DNA from: Enterococcus sp. MMGLQ5-1
GTDB lineage: Bacteria > Bacillota > Bacilli > Lactobacillales > Streptococcaceae
Direction: 5' to 3'
NCBI RefSeq assembly: GCF_013155265.1
Contig: NZ_JABJXU010000007.1
Span: 1-64,000, forward strand
Length of the DNA stretch: 64,000 bases
This document shows, piece after piece, positions 48,263 to 57,784 of this stretch; position 1 is the first letter of the stretch; every line of letters starts with the position of its first letter. Both the position numbers and the translations under genes were made by a program. The notes beneath the pieces were generated by a model. That model was not told where the DNA came from, made no database searches, and worked only from the letters and a program-made list of their open reading frames with translations.

Positions 48263-49306
48263 TCAATTGTCTGACTTACGCTCTGCCGTAGCTACCGACT
48301 GCCGTTCAATCAGCTTTACAGGTAACGCAATATTACTCTTAGCTATTTTTTCGGCTCTAATAATTTTAAGTAGCATTTCAACAGCAGTTTGTCCTTTTTC
48401 TAAAATATTTTGAGACACCGTTGTTAATCGTGGACGGGATTGCTCTGATAAGATATTATTATCAAAGCCTGTAATTGAAATCTGCTCTGGCACTTTAATG
48501 CCTGCATCTAAAAACAAATTCATTGTATCAACCGCATAGTAATCTGATGCAAAAAATAAGGCGTCGTATTTGCTTAAATCATTATTGATAAATTGCTCAA
48601 GCATTTGATGACGAATTGTTTTTCGATAATCAATTGGAATAAAATAGTTCGGTTGACAAGTCAGCTTATGCTCTTGATAGGCCCGTTTAAAGCCCTTCAA
48701 GCGCTCAGCATCAACCCCATCTGGAACCACCATATCTGCCAAAAAGCCAATTCTTTTAAAGCCTGCATCGATTAAATAGCTTGTCATTAATCTAGCACCT
48801 TCAAAATCTGCTAAGCCAACATTATAATAATTTGGCAATTTAGGATTGGCATAGCTGTCAATAAAAACAACTGGAATATCAGTTGCCTGTAGAAACGCTT
48901 CTATTTCGTTAGCATTGCCACCTAAGACAATTAGCCCCTCTACATTCCATGCACAAGCCATACGAACACTTTCTTCATAATTCATCGATGTATGGAGCAT
49001 CATGTAATAATTATTATTACGAATACTTTCCTCAAGAAAACCAATTAATTCACTGTGAAAAGGTGTTTGAGCGATACTTAATTCTAATCGACTACGATTA
49101 TAATTAATAATCACACCAATAATTCTCGAACCATGATTGGCAAGTAAGCGGCCACCCATATTGGAAACATAGTTGGTTTCTTCAATTACGGCTTGAACCC
49201 TTGTTAATGTCTCATCGGACACCTTTTGAAATCGACCATTTAATACATTAGAAACCGTCGTTGGACTAACGCCAGCAATTTTAGCTAAATCCTTAATTGT
49301 AATCAT
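48263..49306 (-). CDS. LacI family transcriptional regulator
   Basis: A 347-residue LacI/GalR repressor. The N-terminal helix-turn-helix MITIKDLAKIAGVSPTTVSN is followed by the hinge and a periplasmic-binding-like sensor domain ending MLLKIIRAEK. The position next to the sugar oxidoreductase/isomerase operon, in the same direction but behind a terminator, suggests that it controls that operon. The inducer is unknown. Confidence 0.92.
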   Translation of the reverse strand: MITIKDLAKIAGVSPTTVSNVLNGRFQKVSDETLTRVQAVIEETNYVSNMGGRLLANHGSRIIGVIINYNRSRLELSIAQTPFHSELIGFLEESIRNNNYYMMLHTSMNYEESVRMACAWNVEGLIVLGGNANEIEAFLQATDIPVVFIDSYANPKLPNYYNVGLADFEGARLMTSYLIDAGFKRIGFLADMVVPDGVDAERLKGFKRAYQEHKLTCQPNYFIPIDYRKTIRHQMLEQFINNDLSKYDALFFASDYYAVDTMNLFLDAGIKVPEQISITGFDNNILSEQSRPRLTTVSQNILEKGQTAVEMLLKIIRAEKIAKSNIALPVKLIERQSVATAERKSDN

Positions 49307-49351
49307 GATTAGAACCGCCTTCCATGCATTAGTTTATTAATCGGATTTTGC

Positions 49352-49366
49352 GTATAATAATTATAC
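49352..49366. promoter_or_regulatory. Candidate operator upstream of lacI-family gene
   Basis: GTATAAT-A-ATTATAC is a perfect 15-bp palindrome 46 bases upstream of the regulator ATG. It overlaps a TATAAT and may be an autoregulatory site. It lacks the central CG typical of most LacI operators. Confidence 0.3.
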
Positions 49367-49437
49367 TTATTTAAAAATTCTATACACTAATTATACTTTA
49401 ATTATTCAAATTTAGAAATGTCGCTATAAATGTTTAT

Positions 49438-49480
49438 AAAAAAATAATCCCAGCTAATCAACTAGGACTATTTTTTTATT
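49438..49480 (-). terminator. Terminator after the oxidoreductase/isomerase operon
   Basis: Arms around AATAATCC and GGACTATT, with T-tracts on both strands, lie 9 bases after the stop of the last oxidoreductase. Confidence 0.75.
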
Positions 49481-49488
49481 AAAATTAG

Positions 49489-50526
49489 TTAGTGAATACC
49501 TGCCTCTTGAAATAATTGGTCAATCAAAGCAAGCACAGCTCTCACCTCATCATTTTTTATAATCGGTGTGGCACCCTTTCGAACAACCTCATAAAAATTT
49601 TGATAAAACGGTACAAAATTGGCTTCTACGGGCTTAATTGCTAGCTTTTCCGTTGCATCCTCAGAAGGCGGTGCCATCGTTTTCGTCAAGCCAACACCAG
49701 CTTGAATCGGTTTAGGTGAAAGGACATCCGTTCGACCAGTCGCTATCACAACTTCGCCAGATAAATCCCAATCATCAATCTTCGCAGTGCCTGTAGTCCC
49801 TTTCACATACCATCTTGGCAATTTTGTATAATTAGTTGTACCAACCTCGACAATCGCTCGAATCCCATTTTCAAAAGTAAAATAGCTGATAAAGCCATCA
49901 TCCACTTCATCACCTAAAATATAGCTAAAATCAACGGATACCTTTTTGATTGGACTATTTACAAGCCACAATAACTGATCTAATAAATGAACGCCCCAAT
50001 CTAGTAGCATACCACCGCCATGTGCCTTTAGATGTCGCCAATCACCTGGAATACCGTTCGCACCTTGAACACGTGATTCAATCTGGAAAACATCGCCAAT
50101 CTTTTGCTTTTGATAAATATCTCGAATAACCAGAAAATCAGGATCCCAGCGTCGATTTTGATGCACCATGAAAACATTTCCAGTTGATTTGGCAACAGCT
50201 AGAATCTCATCTAGTTCAGCAGTATTCATTGCAACAGGTTTTTCACAAACTACTTGCTTACCCGCTTCTAGTGCTTGAATTGCGATTGCTTTATGATAAT
50301 CATTCGGTGTGGCAATTAAAATGGCTTCAATCGTCTGATCCGCCAACACTGCTGCTAAGCTATCGTAGCTTTTTAAACCAGCCTCAACAGCTACAGTCTG
50401 CCTCTTTTCAGAAACATCATAAATCCCAACTAAGTTAATTCGCTCACCTTCAGTTGGCATAATGCCGTTTGCATGATAAGAACCCATGCCACCATAGCCT
50501 ACAATAACAAAGTTAATTGCTTCCAT
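49489..50526 (-). CDS. Gfo/Idh/MocA family oxidoreductase (345 aa)
   Basis: A 345-residue NAD(P)-dependent sugar dehydrogenase-like protein. The Rossmann loop is VGYGGMGSYHANG (8-20), the catalytic lysine is in VVCEKPVAMNT, and the GGGMLLDWGVHLLDQLLW segment carries the Asp/His pair. It probably oxidises or reduces a cyclitol, sugar or glycoside. It is the last gene of a four-gene set with two TIM-barrel isomerases and another oxidoreductase; 145 bases with an inverted repeat separate it from the isomerase gene. Confidence 0.9.
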   Translation of the reverse strand: MEAINFVIVGYGGMGSYHANGIMPTEGERINLVGIYDVSEKRQTVAVEAGLKSYDSLAAVLADQTIEAILIATPNDYHKAIAIQALEAGKQVVCEKPVAMNTAELDEILAVAKSTGNVFMVHQNRRWDPDFLVIRDIYQKQKIGDVFQIESRVQGANGIPGDWRHLKAHGGGMLLDWGVHLLDQLLWLVNSPIKKVSVDFSYILGDEVDDGFISYFTFENGIRAIVEVGTTNYTKLPRWYVKGTTGTAKIDDWDLSGEVVIATGRTDVLSPKPIQAGVGLTKTMAPPSEDATEKLAIKPVEANFVPFYQNFYEVVRKGATPIIKNDEVRAVLALIDQLFQEAGIH

Positions 50527-50554
50527 ATTATTTCTCCTACTTGTTAACTGTAAA

Positions 50555-50620
50555 TTGCGACACGTTTCGAGTTCTGGCTGCGCCTAACGAATGCTTCGCA
50601 AACCTCAAATCATGTCGCAA
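50555..50620. repeat. Inverted repeat inside the sugar operon
   Basis: TTGCGACA (50555-50562) and TGTCGCAA (50613-50620) bound a 66-bp GC-richer segment. A second small hairpin GGAAAGT/ACTTTCC lies just beyond. The intergenic insert may be a processing site or a small repeat element; no other copy is seen here. Confidence 0.5.
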
Positions 50621-50671
50621 AAAACACGCTCCACTGGAAAGTAAACTTTCCGATTCCGCTTGGTATTTTTA

Positions 50672-51640
50672 CTAAACCCACCACATCGATGCAGGCTGTT
50701 CTTCAATCATAATACTGCGTAAATTAGTGATTGCTCTGTTTAGACCTTCATCAGTACTCATAATCGGATCCTCATGCTCAATACTCAAAACATAATCATA
50801 GCCATGAATTCTTAGCGCCGAAATAATGTCCGACCATACCTGTAAGCTATGACCACAGCCAACTGAACGGAATGTCCATGAGCGTGTCTTAACATCGCCA
50901 TATGGCTGCATATCTGTCAAACCATGCATATTAATATTATCCTGATCTAAGTACGTATCTTTGGCATGGAAATGATGAATTGCCCCTGCATCACCTAAAA
51001 TTTTAACAGCCGCTACCGGATCAATCCCTTGCCACCATAAATGACTCGGATCTAGATTACAACCAATTGCTTTACCCGTTGCTTCTCTCAGCTTCAACAT
51101 TGTATATGGGGTATGCGCTAAGAATCCACCATGCAATTCGATACCAATTTTAATTCCTGCCGCTTCTGCTTCCTGATTAATACCCTTCCAATAAGGAATT
51201 AGCTTTTTCTCCCATTGATATTTATAGTTATCCTCATACTCAGTCGGCCACGGCAATACTGGCCAGTTGACTTGGGTATCAGTTGGATTACCACCTGAAA
51301 CACCTGAAAAGCCATTAACAACTGGTACATTCATTAGACTTGCCAATTTAATTGTTTTACGCAATAATTCGTCTGCTTCCTTTTCAACCGCAGGTATTGG
51401 TGAAATCGGATTATGATGGCAGCTTAATGCTGATATTTCTAAGCCCTTATCATCTAATTTGGCAAGATACTCTCTTCTTTCATCACTGCTTGCCAATAAT
51501 TTATCAATATCTAAATGCGCGTTACCCGGTGAACCCCCAGTTCCAATTTCTACCGCTTGCAGCCCCTTTTTTGAAACCGCATCAATCATCTCTTCAAAAC
51601 TTAAGTTATTAAATAATGGTGTAAATACGCCTAATTTCAT
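50672..51640 (-). CDS. Sugar phosphate isomerase/epimerase family protein (322 aa)
   Basis: A 322-residue xylose-isomerase-like TIM barrel (AP endonuclease family 2). The metal ligands are readable at strand ends: IGIELHGG (Glu), CNLDPSHLWWQG (Asp, His), HHFHAKD (His) and LSIEHED (Glu). Relatives include inosose dehydratase, hydroxypyruvate isomerase and 3-keto-sugar lyase-type enzymes. Pairing with Gfo/Idh/MocA oxidoreductases suggests action on an oxidised sugar or glycoside. No transporter or kinase is in the operon. Confidence 0.85.
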   Translation of the reverse strand: MKLGVFTPLFNNLSFEEMIDAVSKKGLQAVEIGTGGSPGNAHLDIDKLLASSDERREYLAKLDDKGLEISALSCHHNPISPIPAVEKEADELLRKTIKLASLMNVPVVNGFSGVSGGNPTDTQVNWPVLPWPTEYEDNYKYQWEKKLIPYWKGINQEAEAAGIKIGIELHGGFLAHTPYTMLKLREATGKAIGCNLDPSHLWWQGIDPVAAVKILGDAGAIHHFHAKDTYLDQDNINMHGLTDMQPYGDVKTRSWTFRSVGCGHSLQVWSDIISALRIHGYDYVLSIEHEDPIMSTDEGLNRAITNLRSIMIEEQPASMWWV

Positions 51641-51675
51641 TCGATTCTCCTTTATTAATCTTTCACTGGATTAAT

Positions 51676-52413
51676 CTAATCCATGATTTTCACTACTGCT
51701 TGATAATTCTTAGCAGAAGCCTCTATCGGCTGATATGCTTGAAAGGCTTCTTGCTCAACAATTAGCCATGGTAAAGCCATTTCTTGTGCCCAAGTGACAT
51801 AATCCTTGATTGGCAAAATCCCATTACCAAGCTCTGTACTTTCCTTAGGATCAGCCTGCATATCCTTGATATGCAATAGACCAATTGCTGCCTGATGTAT
51901 TTTAAGCCAAGACAGTACCTCCTTACCCGCAAAGGCCAACCAGTACAAATCAACCTCTAATTTGACCTCTGGGGCAACTTCAGTCCATAAATCTAACACA
52001 TCAATGTCAGGTATTTCAACAAATTCGTGGGCATGATTATGGTAATATATCTCCAAGTCATATTTAGCAGCTTCAACTGCAAGCGTATTAATTTTTCTCA
52101 TGAAATCTAGCCATTCGGCCTGCGTTTTAAACGAAGCATATGGCACTACAATACGTTGGTTACCTATTGTTTTTTCAAATAAGAAAATCTCAGTCGGCTT
52201 TTCAAGTAATTTTTCATAAGGAATGTGTGATGCTGCTACTGCTAAATCTAGCTGTTCTAAGGTACGTTTAATTTTTTCAGCTGAATACCCATAATAACCT
52301 GCAAATTCAACACCATCATAGCCCTGCACTTTAATATTGACTAATGTCTCAATAAAATCAGCCTCACAGGCCTCACGAACACTCCACAGCTGGAGCGCTA
52401 TTCTTGGTTTCAT
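51676..52413 (-). CDS. Sugar phosphate isomerase/epimerase family protein (245 aa)
   Basis: A 245-residue, shorter member of the same TIM-barrel superfamily. It shows GYDGVEFAGYYGYSAEKIK, YYHNHAHEF, KLEVDLYWLAFAG (Glu, Asp) and LLHIKDMQ (His), ending with LIVEQEAF (Glu). The YHNHxHEF motif is common in IolE/IolH-like enzymes. It lies between the large oxidoreductase (36 bases upstream) and the 322-residue isomerase gene (35 bases downstream), so one transcript is likely. Confidence 0.85.
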   Translation of the reverse strand: MKPRIALQLWSVREACEADFIETLVNIKVQGYDGVEFAGYYGYSAEKIKRTLEQLDLAVAASHIPYEKLLEKPTEIFLFEKTIGNQRIVVPYASFKTQAEWLDFMRKINTLAVEAAKYDLEIYYHNHAHEFVEIPDIDVLDLWTEVAPEVKLEVDLYWLAFAGKEVLSWLKIHQAAIGLLHIKDMQADPKESTELGNGILPIKDYVTWAQEMALPWLIVEQEAFQAYQPIEASAKNYQAVVKIMD

Positions 52414-52449
52414 TTCATTCTCCTATAATCAACAAATATTTGATTTATT

Positions 52450-53523
52450 TTATAAAAATACTGGTTCACCTGTTTTAGCTGATTGATAAATACCTTCCAA
52501 AATTTGTGTCACTACCAATGCCTGCTCTGGCTTGACTACAGGCTCTGTATCATCTGCAATTGCTCGATACCATGATTTAGCCTCTAATAATGCAGGATCA
52601 TCAGCAGCACCATCATAAAAATCAACACCACCTGTTTCTAATTCGATCTGTTTATCGTAAAGCAAGCTATGATCTTCACCATTAATAGAAAGACCATTAT
52701 TCATATCAGCGCCTGCCTTAGTACCGCAGAGGCTTGTTTTAGCCTCTTTGACATCTAGGCTATTTAATGCCCAGCTAGATTCCAAGAAAATTGTTGCCCC
52801 ATTTTCCATCACAACAAAGCCAAAGGCTGAATCTTCAACAGTAAACTTCGATGGCTCCCAAGGTCCCCATGCATTCGCTGCATTTTTCGTTTGAGATAGT
52901 TTATGGTAGGTATTTCCAACCACATATTTTGGTTTGTAGTTATCCATCATCCAAAGTGTTAAATCCAAAGCGTGCGTACCAATATCAATTAGTGGCCCAC
53001 CACCCTGCGCCTCTTCATCAAGGAAAACACCCCATGTTGGGACCGCACGGCGACGAATCGCATGCGCCTTCGCAAAATAAATCTCTCCTAGATCACCTGC
53101 CTCGCAAACCTGATGTAAATAATTAGAATCCGTACGGAAACGATTTTGATAGCCAATCGTTAATTTCTTTCCTGTTTTCTTCGCCGCAGCAATCATTGCT
53201 TTTGCTTCCTCTGATGTTTTCGCCATCGGCTTTTCACACATGACATGATTATCTGCTTCTAGAGCAGCAATTGTTAGCTCCGCATGAGAAGCATTTGGTG
53301 TGCAGACATGGACAACATCCAAATCAACACTTGCTAACATTTCCTTGTAATCTGAAAAGACCTGTGCATCGCTTGTACCAAAATCAGCTTTCGCTTTTTC
53401 AGCACGTTCGATTATCAAATCACAAAAACCAACTAATTCAACCTCTTCAACCTGAGCTAATGCAGGCAAATGTTTGCCATTCGCAATACCACCACAACCA
53501 ATTACAGCAACTTTAAATGTCAT
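52450..53523 (-). CDS. Gfo/Idh/MocA family oxidoreductase (357 aa)
   Basis: A 357-residue oxidoreductase: VIGCGGIANGKHLPAL (7-22), catalytic lysine in VMCEKPMAKTS, and GGGPLIDIGTHALDLTLWMMD. It is the first gene of the operon, with TCAGGAGG before its ATG. Two cre-like sites upstream imply catabolite repression by CcpA. With two dehydrogenases and two isomerases, the set could oxidise, rearrange and re-reduce a sugar (epimerisation) or cleave a glycoside by oxidation and elimination. Confidence 0.9.
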   Translation of the reverse strand: MTFKVAVIGCGGIANGKHLPALAQVEEVELVGFCDLIIERAEKAKADFGTSDAQVFSDYKEMLASVDLDVVHVCTPNASHAELTIAALEADNHVMCEKPMAKTSEEAKAMIAAAKKTGKKLTIGYQNRFRTDSNYLHQVCEAGDLGEIYFAKAHAIRRRAVPTWGVFLDEEAQGGGPLIDIGTHALDLTLWMMDNYKPKYVVGNTYHKLSQTKNAANAWGPWEPSKFTVEDSAFGFVVMENGATIFLESSWALNSLDVKEAKTSLCGTKAGADMNNGLSINGEDHSLLYDKQIELETGGVDFYDGAADDPALLEAKSWYRAIADDTEPVVKPEQALVVTQILEGIYQSAKTGEPVFL

Positions 53524-53533
53524 TTACGCCTCC

Positions 53534-53547
53534 TGAAAACGCTTTAT
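53534..53547. promoter_or_regulatory. cre-like site 1 (CcpA)
   Basis: TGAAAACGCTTTAT agrees with the cre consensus TGWAANCGNTNWCA at 12 of 14 positions. It lies between the -10-like TATAAT (53563-53568, minus strand) and the start codon, a roadblock position. Confidence 0.55.
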
Positions 53548-53576
53548 TTTTATTATGACTTTATTATAAGCATTTT

Positions 53577-53590
53577 TGATATCGCTTTCT
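53577..53590 (-). promoter_or_regulatory. cre-like site 2 (CcpA)
   Basis: On the minus strand AGAAAGCGATATCA agrees with the cre consensus at 13 of 14 positions. It covers the expected -35 region of the same promoter. Confidence 0.6.
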
Positions 53591-53675
53591 TCCCTATTTC
53601 ATTTCTAAAAATTCCCGAAAATTGACCTGATAAAATTTATTAAAAATTTCTAGAATTTAATATTTAATGATAAGC

Positions 53676-53718
53676 AAAAAAATCTATTGAAGGCACTCGG
53701 CACATCAATAGATTTTTT
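53676..53718 (-). terminator. Terminator of the AraC-family gene
   Basis: Arms AAAAAATCTATTGA and TCAATAGATTTTTT are perfect and have T-tracts on both strands. It lies at the end of the AraC gene and insulates the oxidoreductase operon. Confidence 0.9.
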
Positions 53719-54623
53719 TATTTTAAATTCAATTTTTTTTGATATTGTAAAGGGGGGATACCGACTGCATCTTTAAAGACATGATGAAAGGTTTTCACAC
53801 TGGCGAATCCTGATTTTTCAGCAACCTCTACCATTGGAATTTTTTCATTGCCTAGGATAAATTTTGCTCGATTAATTCGATACTCGGTCAAAAACTGGGT
53901 AAATGTTTTACCAGTATTTTTTTTAAATAATCGGGTAAAGTAATATGGACTGAACCCTACGGCCTTTGCCACATCATCAAGCGTAATGATATCCTGATAA
54001 TGCATTTCAATATAATCAAAGATTTGATTAATTTGCTTGAGCGTTTCCTGATAATGCGTAATCGGATAATCAGCATGCTTTTTTCTAGAATTGGTCATTG
54101 GTAGCTCTTGATAAAACTGACCAATCAAGCGATAAAGGCTTGATAGAATTAAATAATTTGTCCCCGGCAAGCTACTATAAACAGTTTGATAAAGCGCTTC
54201 TAGAATAGCCTTGACTTCCCGATATAATTTATCTGACCAATTTCGACTATAGGGCTCTCCCTGATCAAATAGACTCATCAAGCCCTTTTTAGAATCACCT
54301 AAGTCTGCCTCATCAAAGATAGATAAATCAAATTGATAAACATAGCGTTCGCTTTCTGGTGAGGCTAGAAAATAGTGAATCACACCACTCGCAAAGTAAA
54401 TAATTTCTCCCTCTGCCAGCTCGACCAGCTCATCTCCTAGACCAATACGGACCATCCCTCGCTTCGCATAAATAATTTCAATTTCCTTGTGAAAATGTGG
54501 ATTGACAATCGTTAAGCCATCATTTAAAAAGGCACGAAATTTCAATGGGCCTTCAAATTCTGGTAATTCAAGATAACTACTCATCAAAATACCAACTTGT
54601 GTCACCAAGATTTCACTTAGCAA
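53718..54623 (-). CDS. AraC family transcriptional regulator
   Basis: A 301-residue regulator with an N-terminal cupin-like sensor (FHKEIEIIYAKRGMVRIGLG, YFASGVIHYFLA) and two C-terminal AraC helix-turn-helix motifs: LDDVAKAVGFSPYYFTRLFKK and MVEVAEKSGFASVKTFHHVFK, in parts. The TTG start at 54623 has AAAGGG 7 bases upstream; an internal ATG 13 codons later lacks a clear site. It precedes the sugar oxidoreductase operon in the same direction and probably activates it. Confidence 0.9.
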   Translation of the reverse strand: MLSEILVTQVGILMSSYLELPEFEGPLKFRAFLNDGLTIVNPHFHKEIEIIYAKRGMVRIGLGDELVELAEGEIIYFASGVIHYFLASPESERYVYQFDLSIFDEADLGDSKKGLMSLFDQGEPYSRNWSDKLYREVKAILEALYQTVYSSLPGTNYLILSSLYRLIGQFYQELPMTNSRKKHADYPITHYQETLKQINQIFDYIEMHYQDIITLDDVAKAVGFSPYYFTRLFKKNTGKTFTQFLTEYRINRAKFILGNEKIPMVEVAEKSGFASVKTFHHVFKDAVGIPPLQYQKKLNLK

Positions 54624-54717
54624 CAGACATCCCTTTCTAAAAATTAAATAAGCTTAAAGCAATAGCTAGGTTACTTTGCTTAGACTATTTTATCATACCA
54701 TGACTTCGATTAAAAAG

Positions 54718-57366
54718 TTATAATAATTCTTGATACCGTTTGACATAAAAATGCTTAACCAGTGTCACAAGTAAAAGATAAGCTAAAATAGTTAGAGCTA
54801 GCCATAACCAATAATCTGTTGGTAAGCCAATTAAGCCAAGTTCATATCCGAAATCAGTAAAGGGTAAAATCGTACCAAAAATAATACCAACTAAGGTAAT
54901 CGTCGTCATCACAAATGAAGCATTACTTTGAATAAATGGTAGCTTTTCTGTTCTAAGCGCATGAAGCACAATCGTTTGAGACCAAAGAGACTCAACAAAC
55001 CAACCAGCATGGAATAAGGCGATAAACAATACTTGCGCACCTGCATTTAAGGAATGAAAGGGGCCTCCAACAACTGCTGGACAAATAACAAAATACATCA
55101 ATAAATAGGTTGTAATATCAAAAATAGAGCTTGTTGGACCAAACCAAATCATGAATTTACCTAAGCTAGAGGCATCCCACTTTTTAGGCTTTTCAAGATA
55201 GTTCTTATCCATCTTATCCCAAGGAATAGAGACACAAGAAATATCATAAATTAAATTTAAGAATAAAATTTGTAGAGGCAGCATTGGTAAAAATGGTAAA
55301 AATGTACTTGCAATTAAAACAGAGAACATATTGCCAAAATTGGAGCTTGCAGTCGACTTGATATACTTCATAATATTACCAAAAGTTTCCCGACCAGAAA
55401 TAATCCCTTTTTCAAGAACCATTAAATCCTTTTTTAATAAAATGACATCTGCAGATTCCTTGGCAATATCAACTGCTGTATCTACAGAAATCCCAACGTC
55501 TGCATCCTTCATTGCTGGGGCATCATTAATACCATCTCCCATAAAGCCAACAGAGTGACCATTCGCCTTTAAGCCTTTAACAATTTGAGCCTTTTGCTTT
55601 GGACTCAATTTTACAAAAATATGATTATTTTCAATCAGCTCTTGAAATGCCGACTCAGAGGCGCGCTCAATCATTTCACCAGAAATCAAGGCCTCATTCT
55701 CCAAGCCAACCTGCTTACATACTGAACGTGTCACTAGCTCATTATCACCTGTTAGAACCTTAACGTCTACTCCACTTGCCTTTAAAGCATTTAATGCTTG
55801 CTTGGTTGTTTCCTTTGGAGGATCAAGAAAGGCTAGATAGCCAATTAAAACCATCTCCGACTCATCCTTAACCGAAAACTCTCCTACGACACTCGGATTC
55901 GTTTTTTGTGCGACACCAATTACTCTCAAACCATCTTCATTTAATTCTTCAACCTTCGCCAAAACCTTTGCTCTCTCCGTGTTATCAAGCTCGATTACCA
56001 CACCTTGATAATCAACATAACTAGAAATTGCAAGCATTTCTTCAATTGCACCCTTCGTAATCATTTGCGTTTTACCATCACCATCTTGAACGACAACACT
56101 CATTCGTCTTCTTTCAAAATCAAATGGAATTTCATCGATTTTTTGATAGTTATCTGGCACCTCAGCAAGCTCACGATTAGCGGCTTCAATAATTGCAACA
56201 TCTAATAAATTTTTTAAACCGGTTTGATAATGACTATTTAAAAAACCATGCTTTAAAACGCGGTTATCTTCATTACCATTGCAATCTAAGTGATATTCTA
56301 AAATGATTTTATCCTGTGTCAGAGTACCTGTTTTATCTGTGCATAGAACATCAATCGCTCCAAAATTTTGAATGGCATTCAAATTTTTAATGATTGTGCC
56401 CTCTTTAGACATTTTAGTAGCACCCTTAACTAAATTTGTCGTCACAATCATAGGTAGCATTTCTGGGGTCAAACCAACTGCAACTGATAAGCCGAAAAGG
56501 AAAGCCTCCATCCAATCACCCTTGGCAAAACCATTAATTACAATCACTGTCGGTGTCATAATAGCCATGAATTTTATTAATAGAATTGATGTCTTATGTA
56601 TACCTAATTCAAAGCTGGTTTGAGCTGGTGCTTCTGATAAATCGTTAGCCACATCGCCGAAAAGTGTTTCGTTACCAACAGCGATAACAACTGCTTCAGC
56701 ACTACCACTAATAACATTACTGCCCATAAAAACTAAATTTTCATAGTTTGTTGCATTGGTCTCAGCTTCAGAGGAAAGCATACTCCTTTTTTCAACTGGA
56801 TAGCTTTCGCCAGTCAATGCTGCTTGCGAAATAAATAAATCTTTCGCGCTGATAACGCGTAAATCAGCTGGAATCATATCACCCGCTGACAATTGAACAA
56901 TATCGCCACAAACAATTTCTGTCATCGGAATTTCATTATAAAGACCATCTCGTTTCACATTGGCAGTCACCTTAACTAAAGATTTTAATTTATCAGCTGC
57001 TTGATTCGACCGCACCGATTGAATTAAGGTCATTGTGCCACTAACAATAACCATTGTAAAAATAATAATAACTCCAAATAAATCACGATCTGCTGGCTTG
57101 GCAATCACATAATCAGTGATAAAGGAAATAAGACCAAGCGCAATTAAAACTAAGGTAAACGGTGTAATATATGCTTTTAAAACCTCAACAATAAACGGTG
57201 TTTTTTTACCATGTGAAATAACATTTTCACCAAAGCTTTCCCTAGCGCTTTCGACATTTTTTGTCCTGACACCATTCAGATCACCATTAAATTTTTCTAT
57301 AATTGCTTGAATTGATAATTTTGCAAAGCTTGTATAATCTACTTTTTTATTTTTCATATTTTTCAT
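54718..57366 (-). CDS. mgtA: Magnesium-translocating P-type ATPase
   Basis: An 882-residue P3B ATPase with ten expected helices. Motifs: [21 protein letters not shown] (phosphorylated Asp), [19 protein letters not shown], and [35 protein letters not shown] and the C-terminal helices fit MgtA/MgtB. It imports Mg2+. The start is the ATG with AAGGAGAT 7 bases upstream (MKNMKNKK), not the frame extension into the leader. An M-box and a small leader ORF precede it, so expression should rise when Mg2+ is low. Confidence 0.95.
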   Translation of the reverse strand: MKNMKNKKVDYTSFAKLSIQAIIEKFNGDLNGVRTKNVESARESFGENVISHGKKTPFIVEVLKAYITPFTLVLIALGLISFITDYVIAKPADRDLFGVIIIFTMVIVSGTMTLIQSVRSNQAADKLKSLVKVTANVKRDGLYNEIPMTEIVCGDIVQLSAGDMIPADLRVISAKDLFISQAALTGESYPVEKRSMLSSEAETNATNYENLVFMGSNVISGSAEAVVIAVGNETLFGDVANDLSEAPAQTSFELGIHKTSILLIKFMAIMTPTVIVINGFAKGDWMEAFLFGLSVAVGLTPEMLPMIVTTNLVKGATKMSKEGTIIKNLNAIQNFGAIDVLCTDKTGTLTQDKIILEYHLDCNGNEDNRVLKHGFLNSHYQTGLKNLLDVAIIEAANRELAEVPDNYQKIDEIPFDFERRRMSVVVQDGDGKTQMITKGAIEEMLAISSYVDYQGVVIELDNTERAKVLAKVEELNEDGLRVIGVAQKTNPSVVGEFSVKDESEMVLIGYLAFLDPPKETTKQALNALKASGVDVKVLTGDNELVTRSVCKQVGLENEALISGEMIERASESAFQELIENNHIFVKLSPKQKAQIVKGLKANGHSVGFMGDGINDAPAMKDADVGISVDTAVDIAKESADVILLKKDLMVLEKGIISGRETFGNIMKYIKSTASSNFGNMFSVLIASTFLPFLPMLPLQILFLNLIYDISCVSIPWDKMDKNYLEKPKKWDASSLGKFMIWFGPTSSIFDITTYLLMYFVICPAVVGGPFHSLNAGAQVLFIALFHAGWFVESLWSQTIVLHALRTEKLPFIQSNASFVMTTITLVGIIFGTILPFTDFGYELGLIGLPTDYWLWLALTILAYLLLVTLVKHFYVKRYQELL

Positions 57367-57420
57367 TTTTCTATCTCCTTTTAAACCTGAATGAGCTAGA
57401 GCTAACAAAGACTACAAGGA

Positions 57421-57487
57421 AGCATCAATTTTAAACTATAATAAATTAACACCTTGTTATCAGAATTATTACAAAGGAATTGATGCT
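57421..57487 (-). other. Stem-loop in the mgtA leader
   Basis: AGCATCAATT (57487-57478) and AATTGATGCT (57430-57421) form a 10-bp stem with a 47-base loop between the leader ORF and mgtA. No U-run follows, so it is not an intrinsic terminator. It could couple leader translation to mgtA expression or guide Rho; this is inference. Confidence 0.45.
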
Positions 57488-57598
57488 GCTTGAGCCATTG
57501 AATAAACAATTGATTGAAGGACAACCCTTTTTGTGATTGCTGGTCAATCTATCTAATTATTTGCAGGATAAGAGATAAAAATAATATGAAATTAGAAA

Positions 57599-57691
57599 CT
57601 ATAACCTATTAATGCGCGAGATAAACAGGCAATAGCCAATTCTTTTCACTATTTCAATCTCTCTTTCCTGTTTCGGATGACTGTCGTCCAT
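57599..57691 (-). CDS. Putative 30-residue leader peptide of mgtA
   Basis: An ORF of 30 codons starts ATG at 57691, 8 bases after AAGAGG (in AAGAGGTGAGGTAA), and begins MDDSHPKQEREIEIVK, an acidic, proline-containing start, then a hydrophobic KRIGYCLFISRINRL. It lies between the 3' end of the M-box and mgtA. Salmonella MgtL, another mgtA leader peptide, has an acidic/proline start that destabilises ribosomes at low Mg2+. The resemblance in position and composition suggests a similar role, but coding is unproven. Confidence 0.5.
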   Translation of the reverse strand: MDDSHPKQEREIEIVKRIGYCLFISRINRL

Positions 57692-57784
57692 TTACCTCAC
57701 CTCTTTTCTAATATTAATAGCAACTTTTGCTATTCTACCAATTTGTTAGTCCAAGCTAAAACACTAAGCGAAGTCGAAAGGCTT

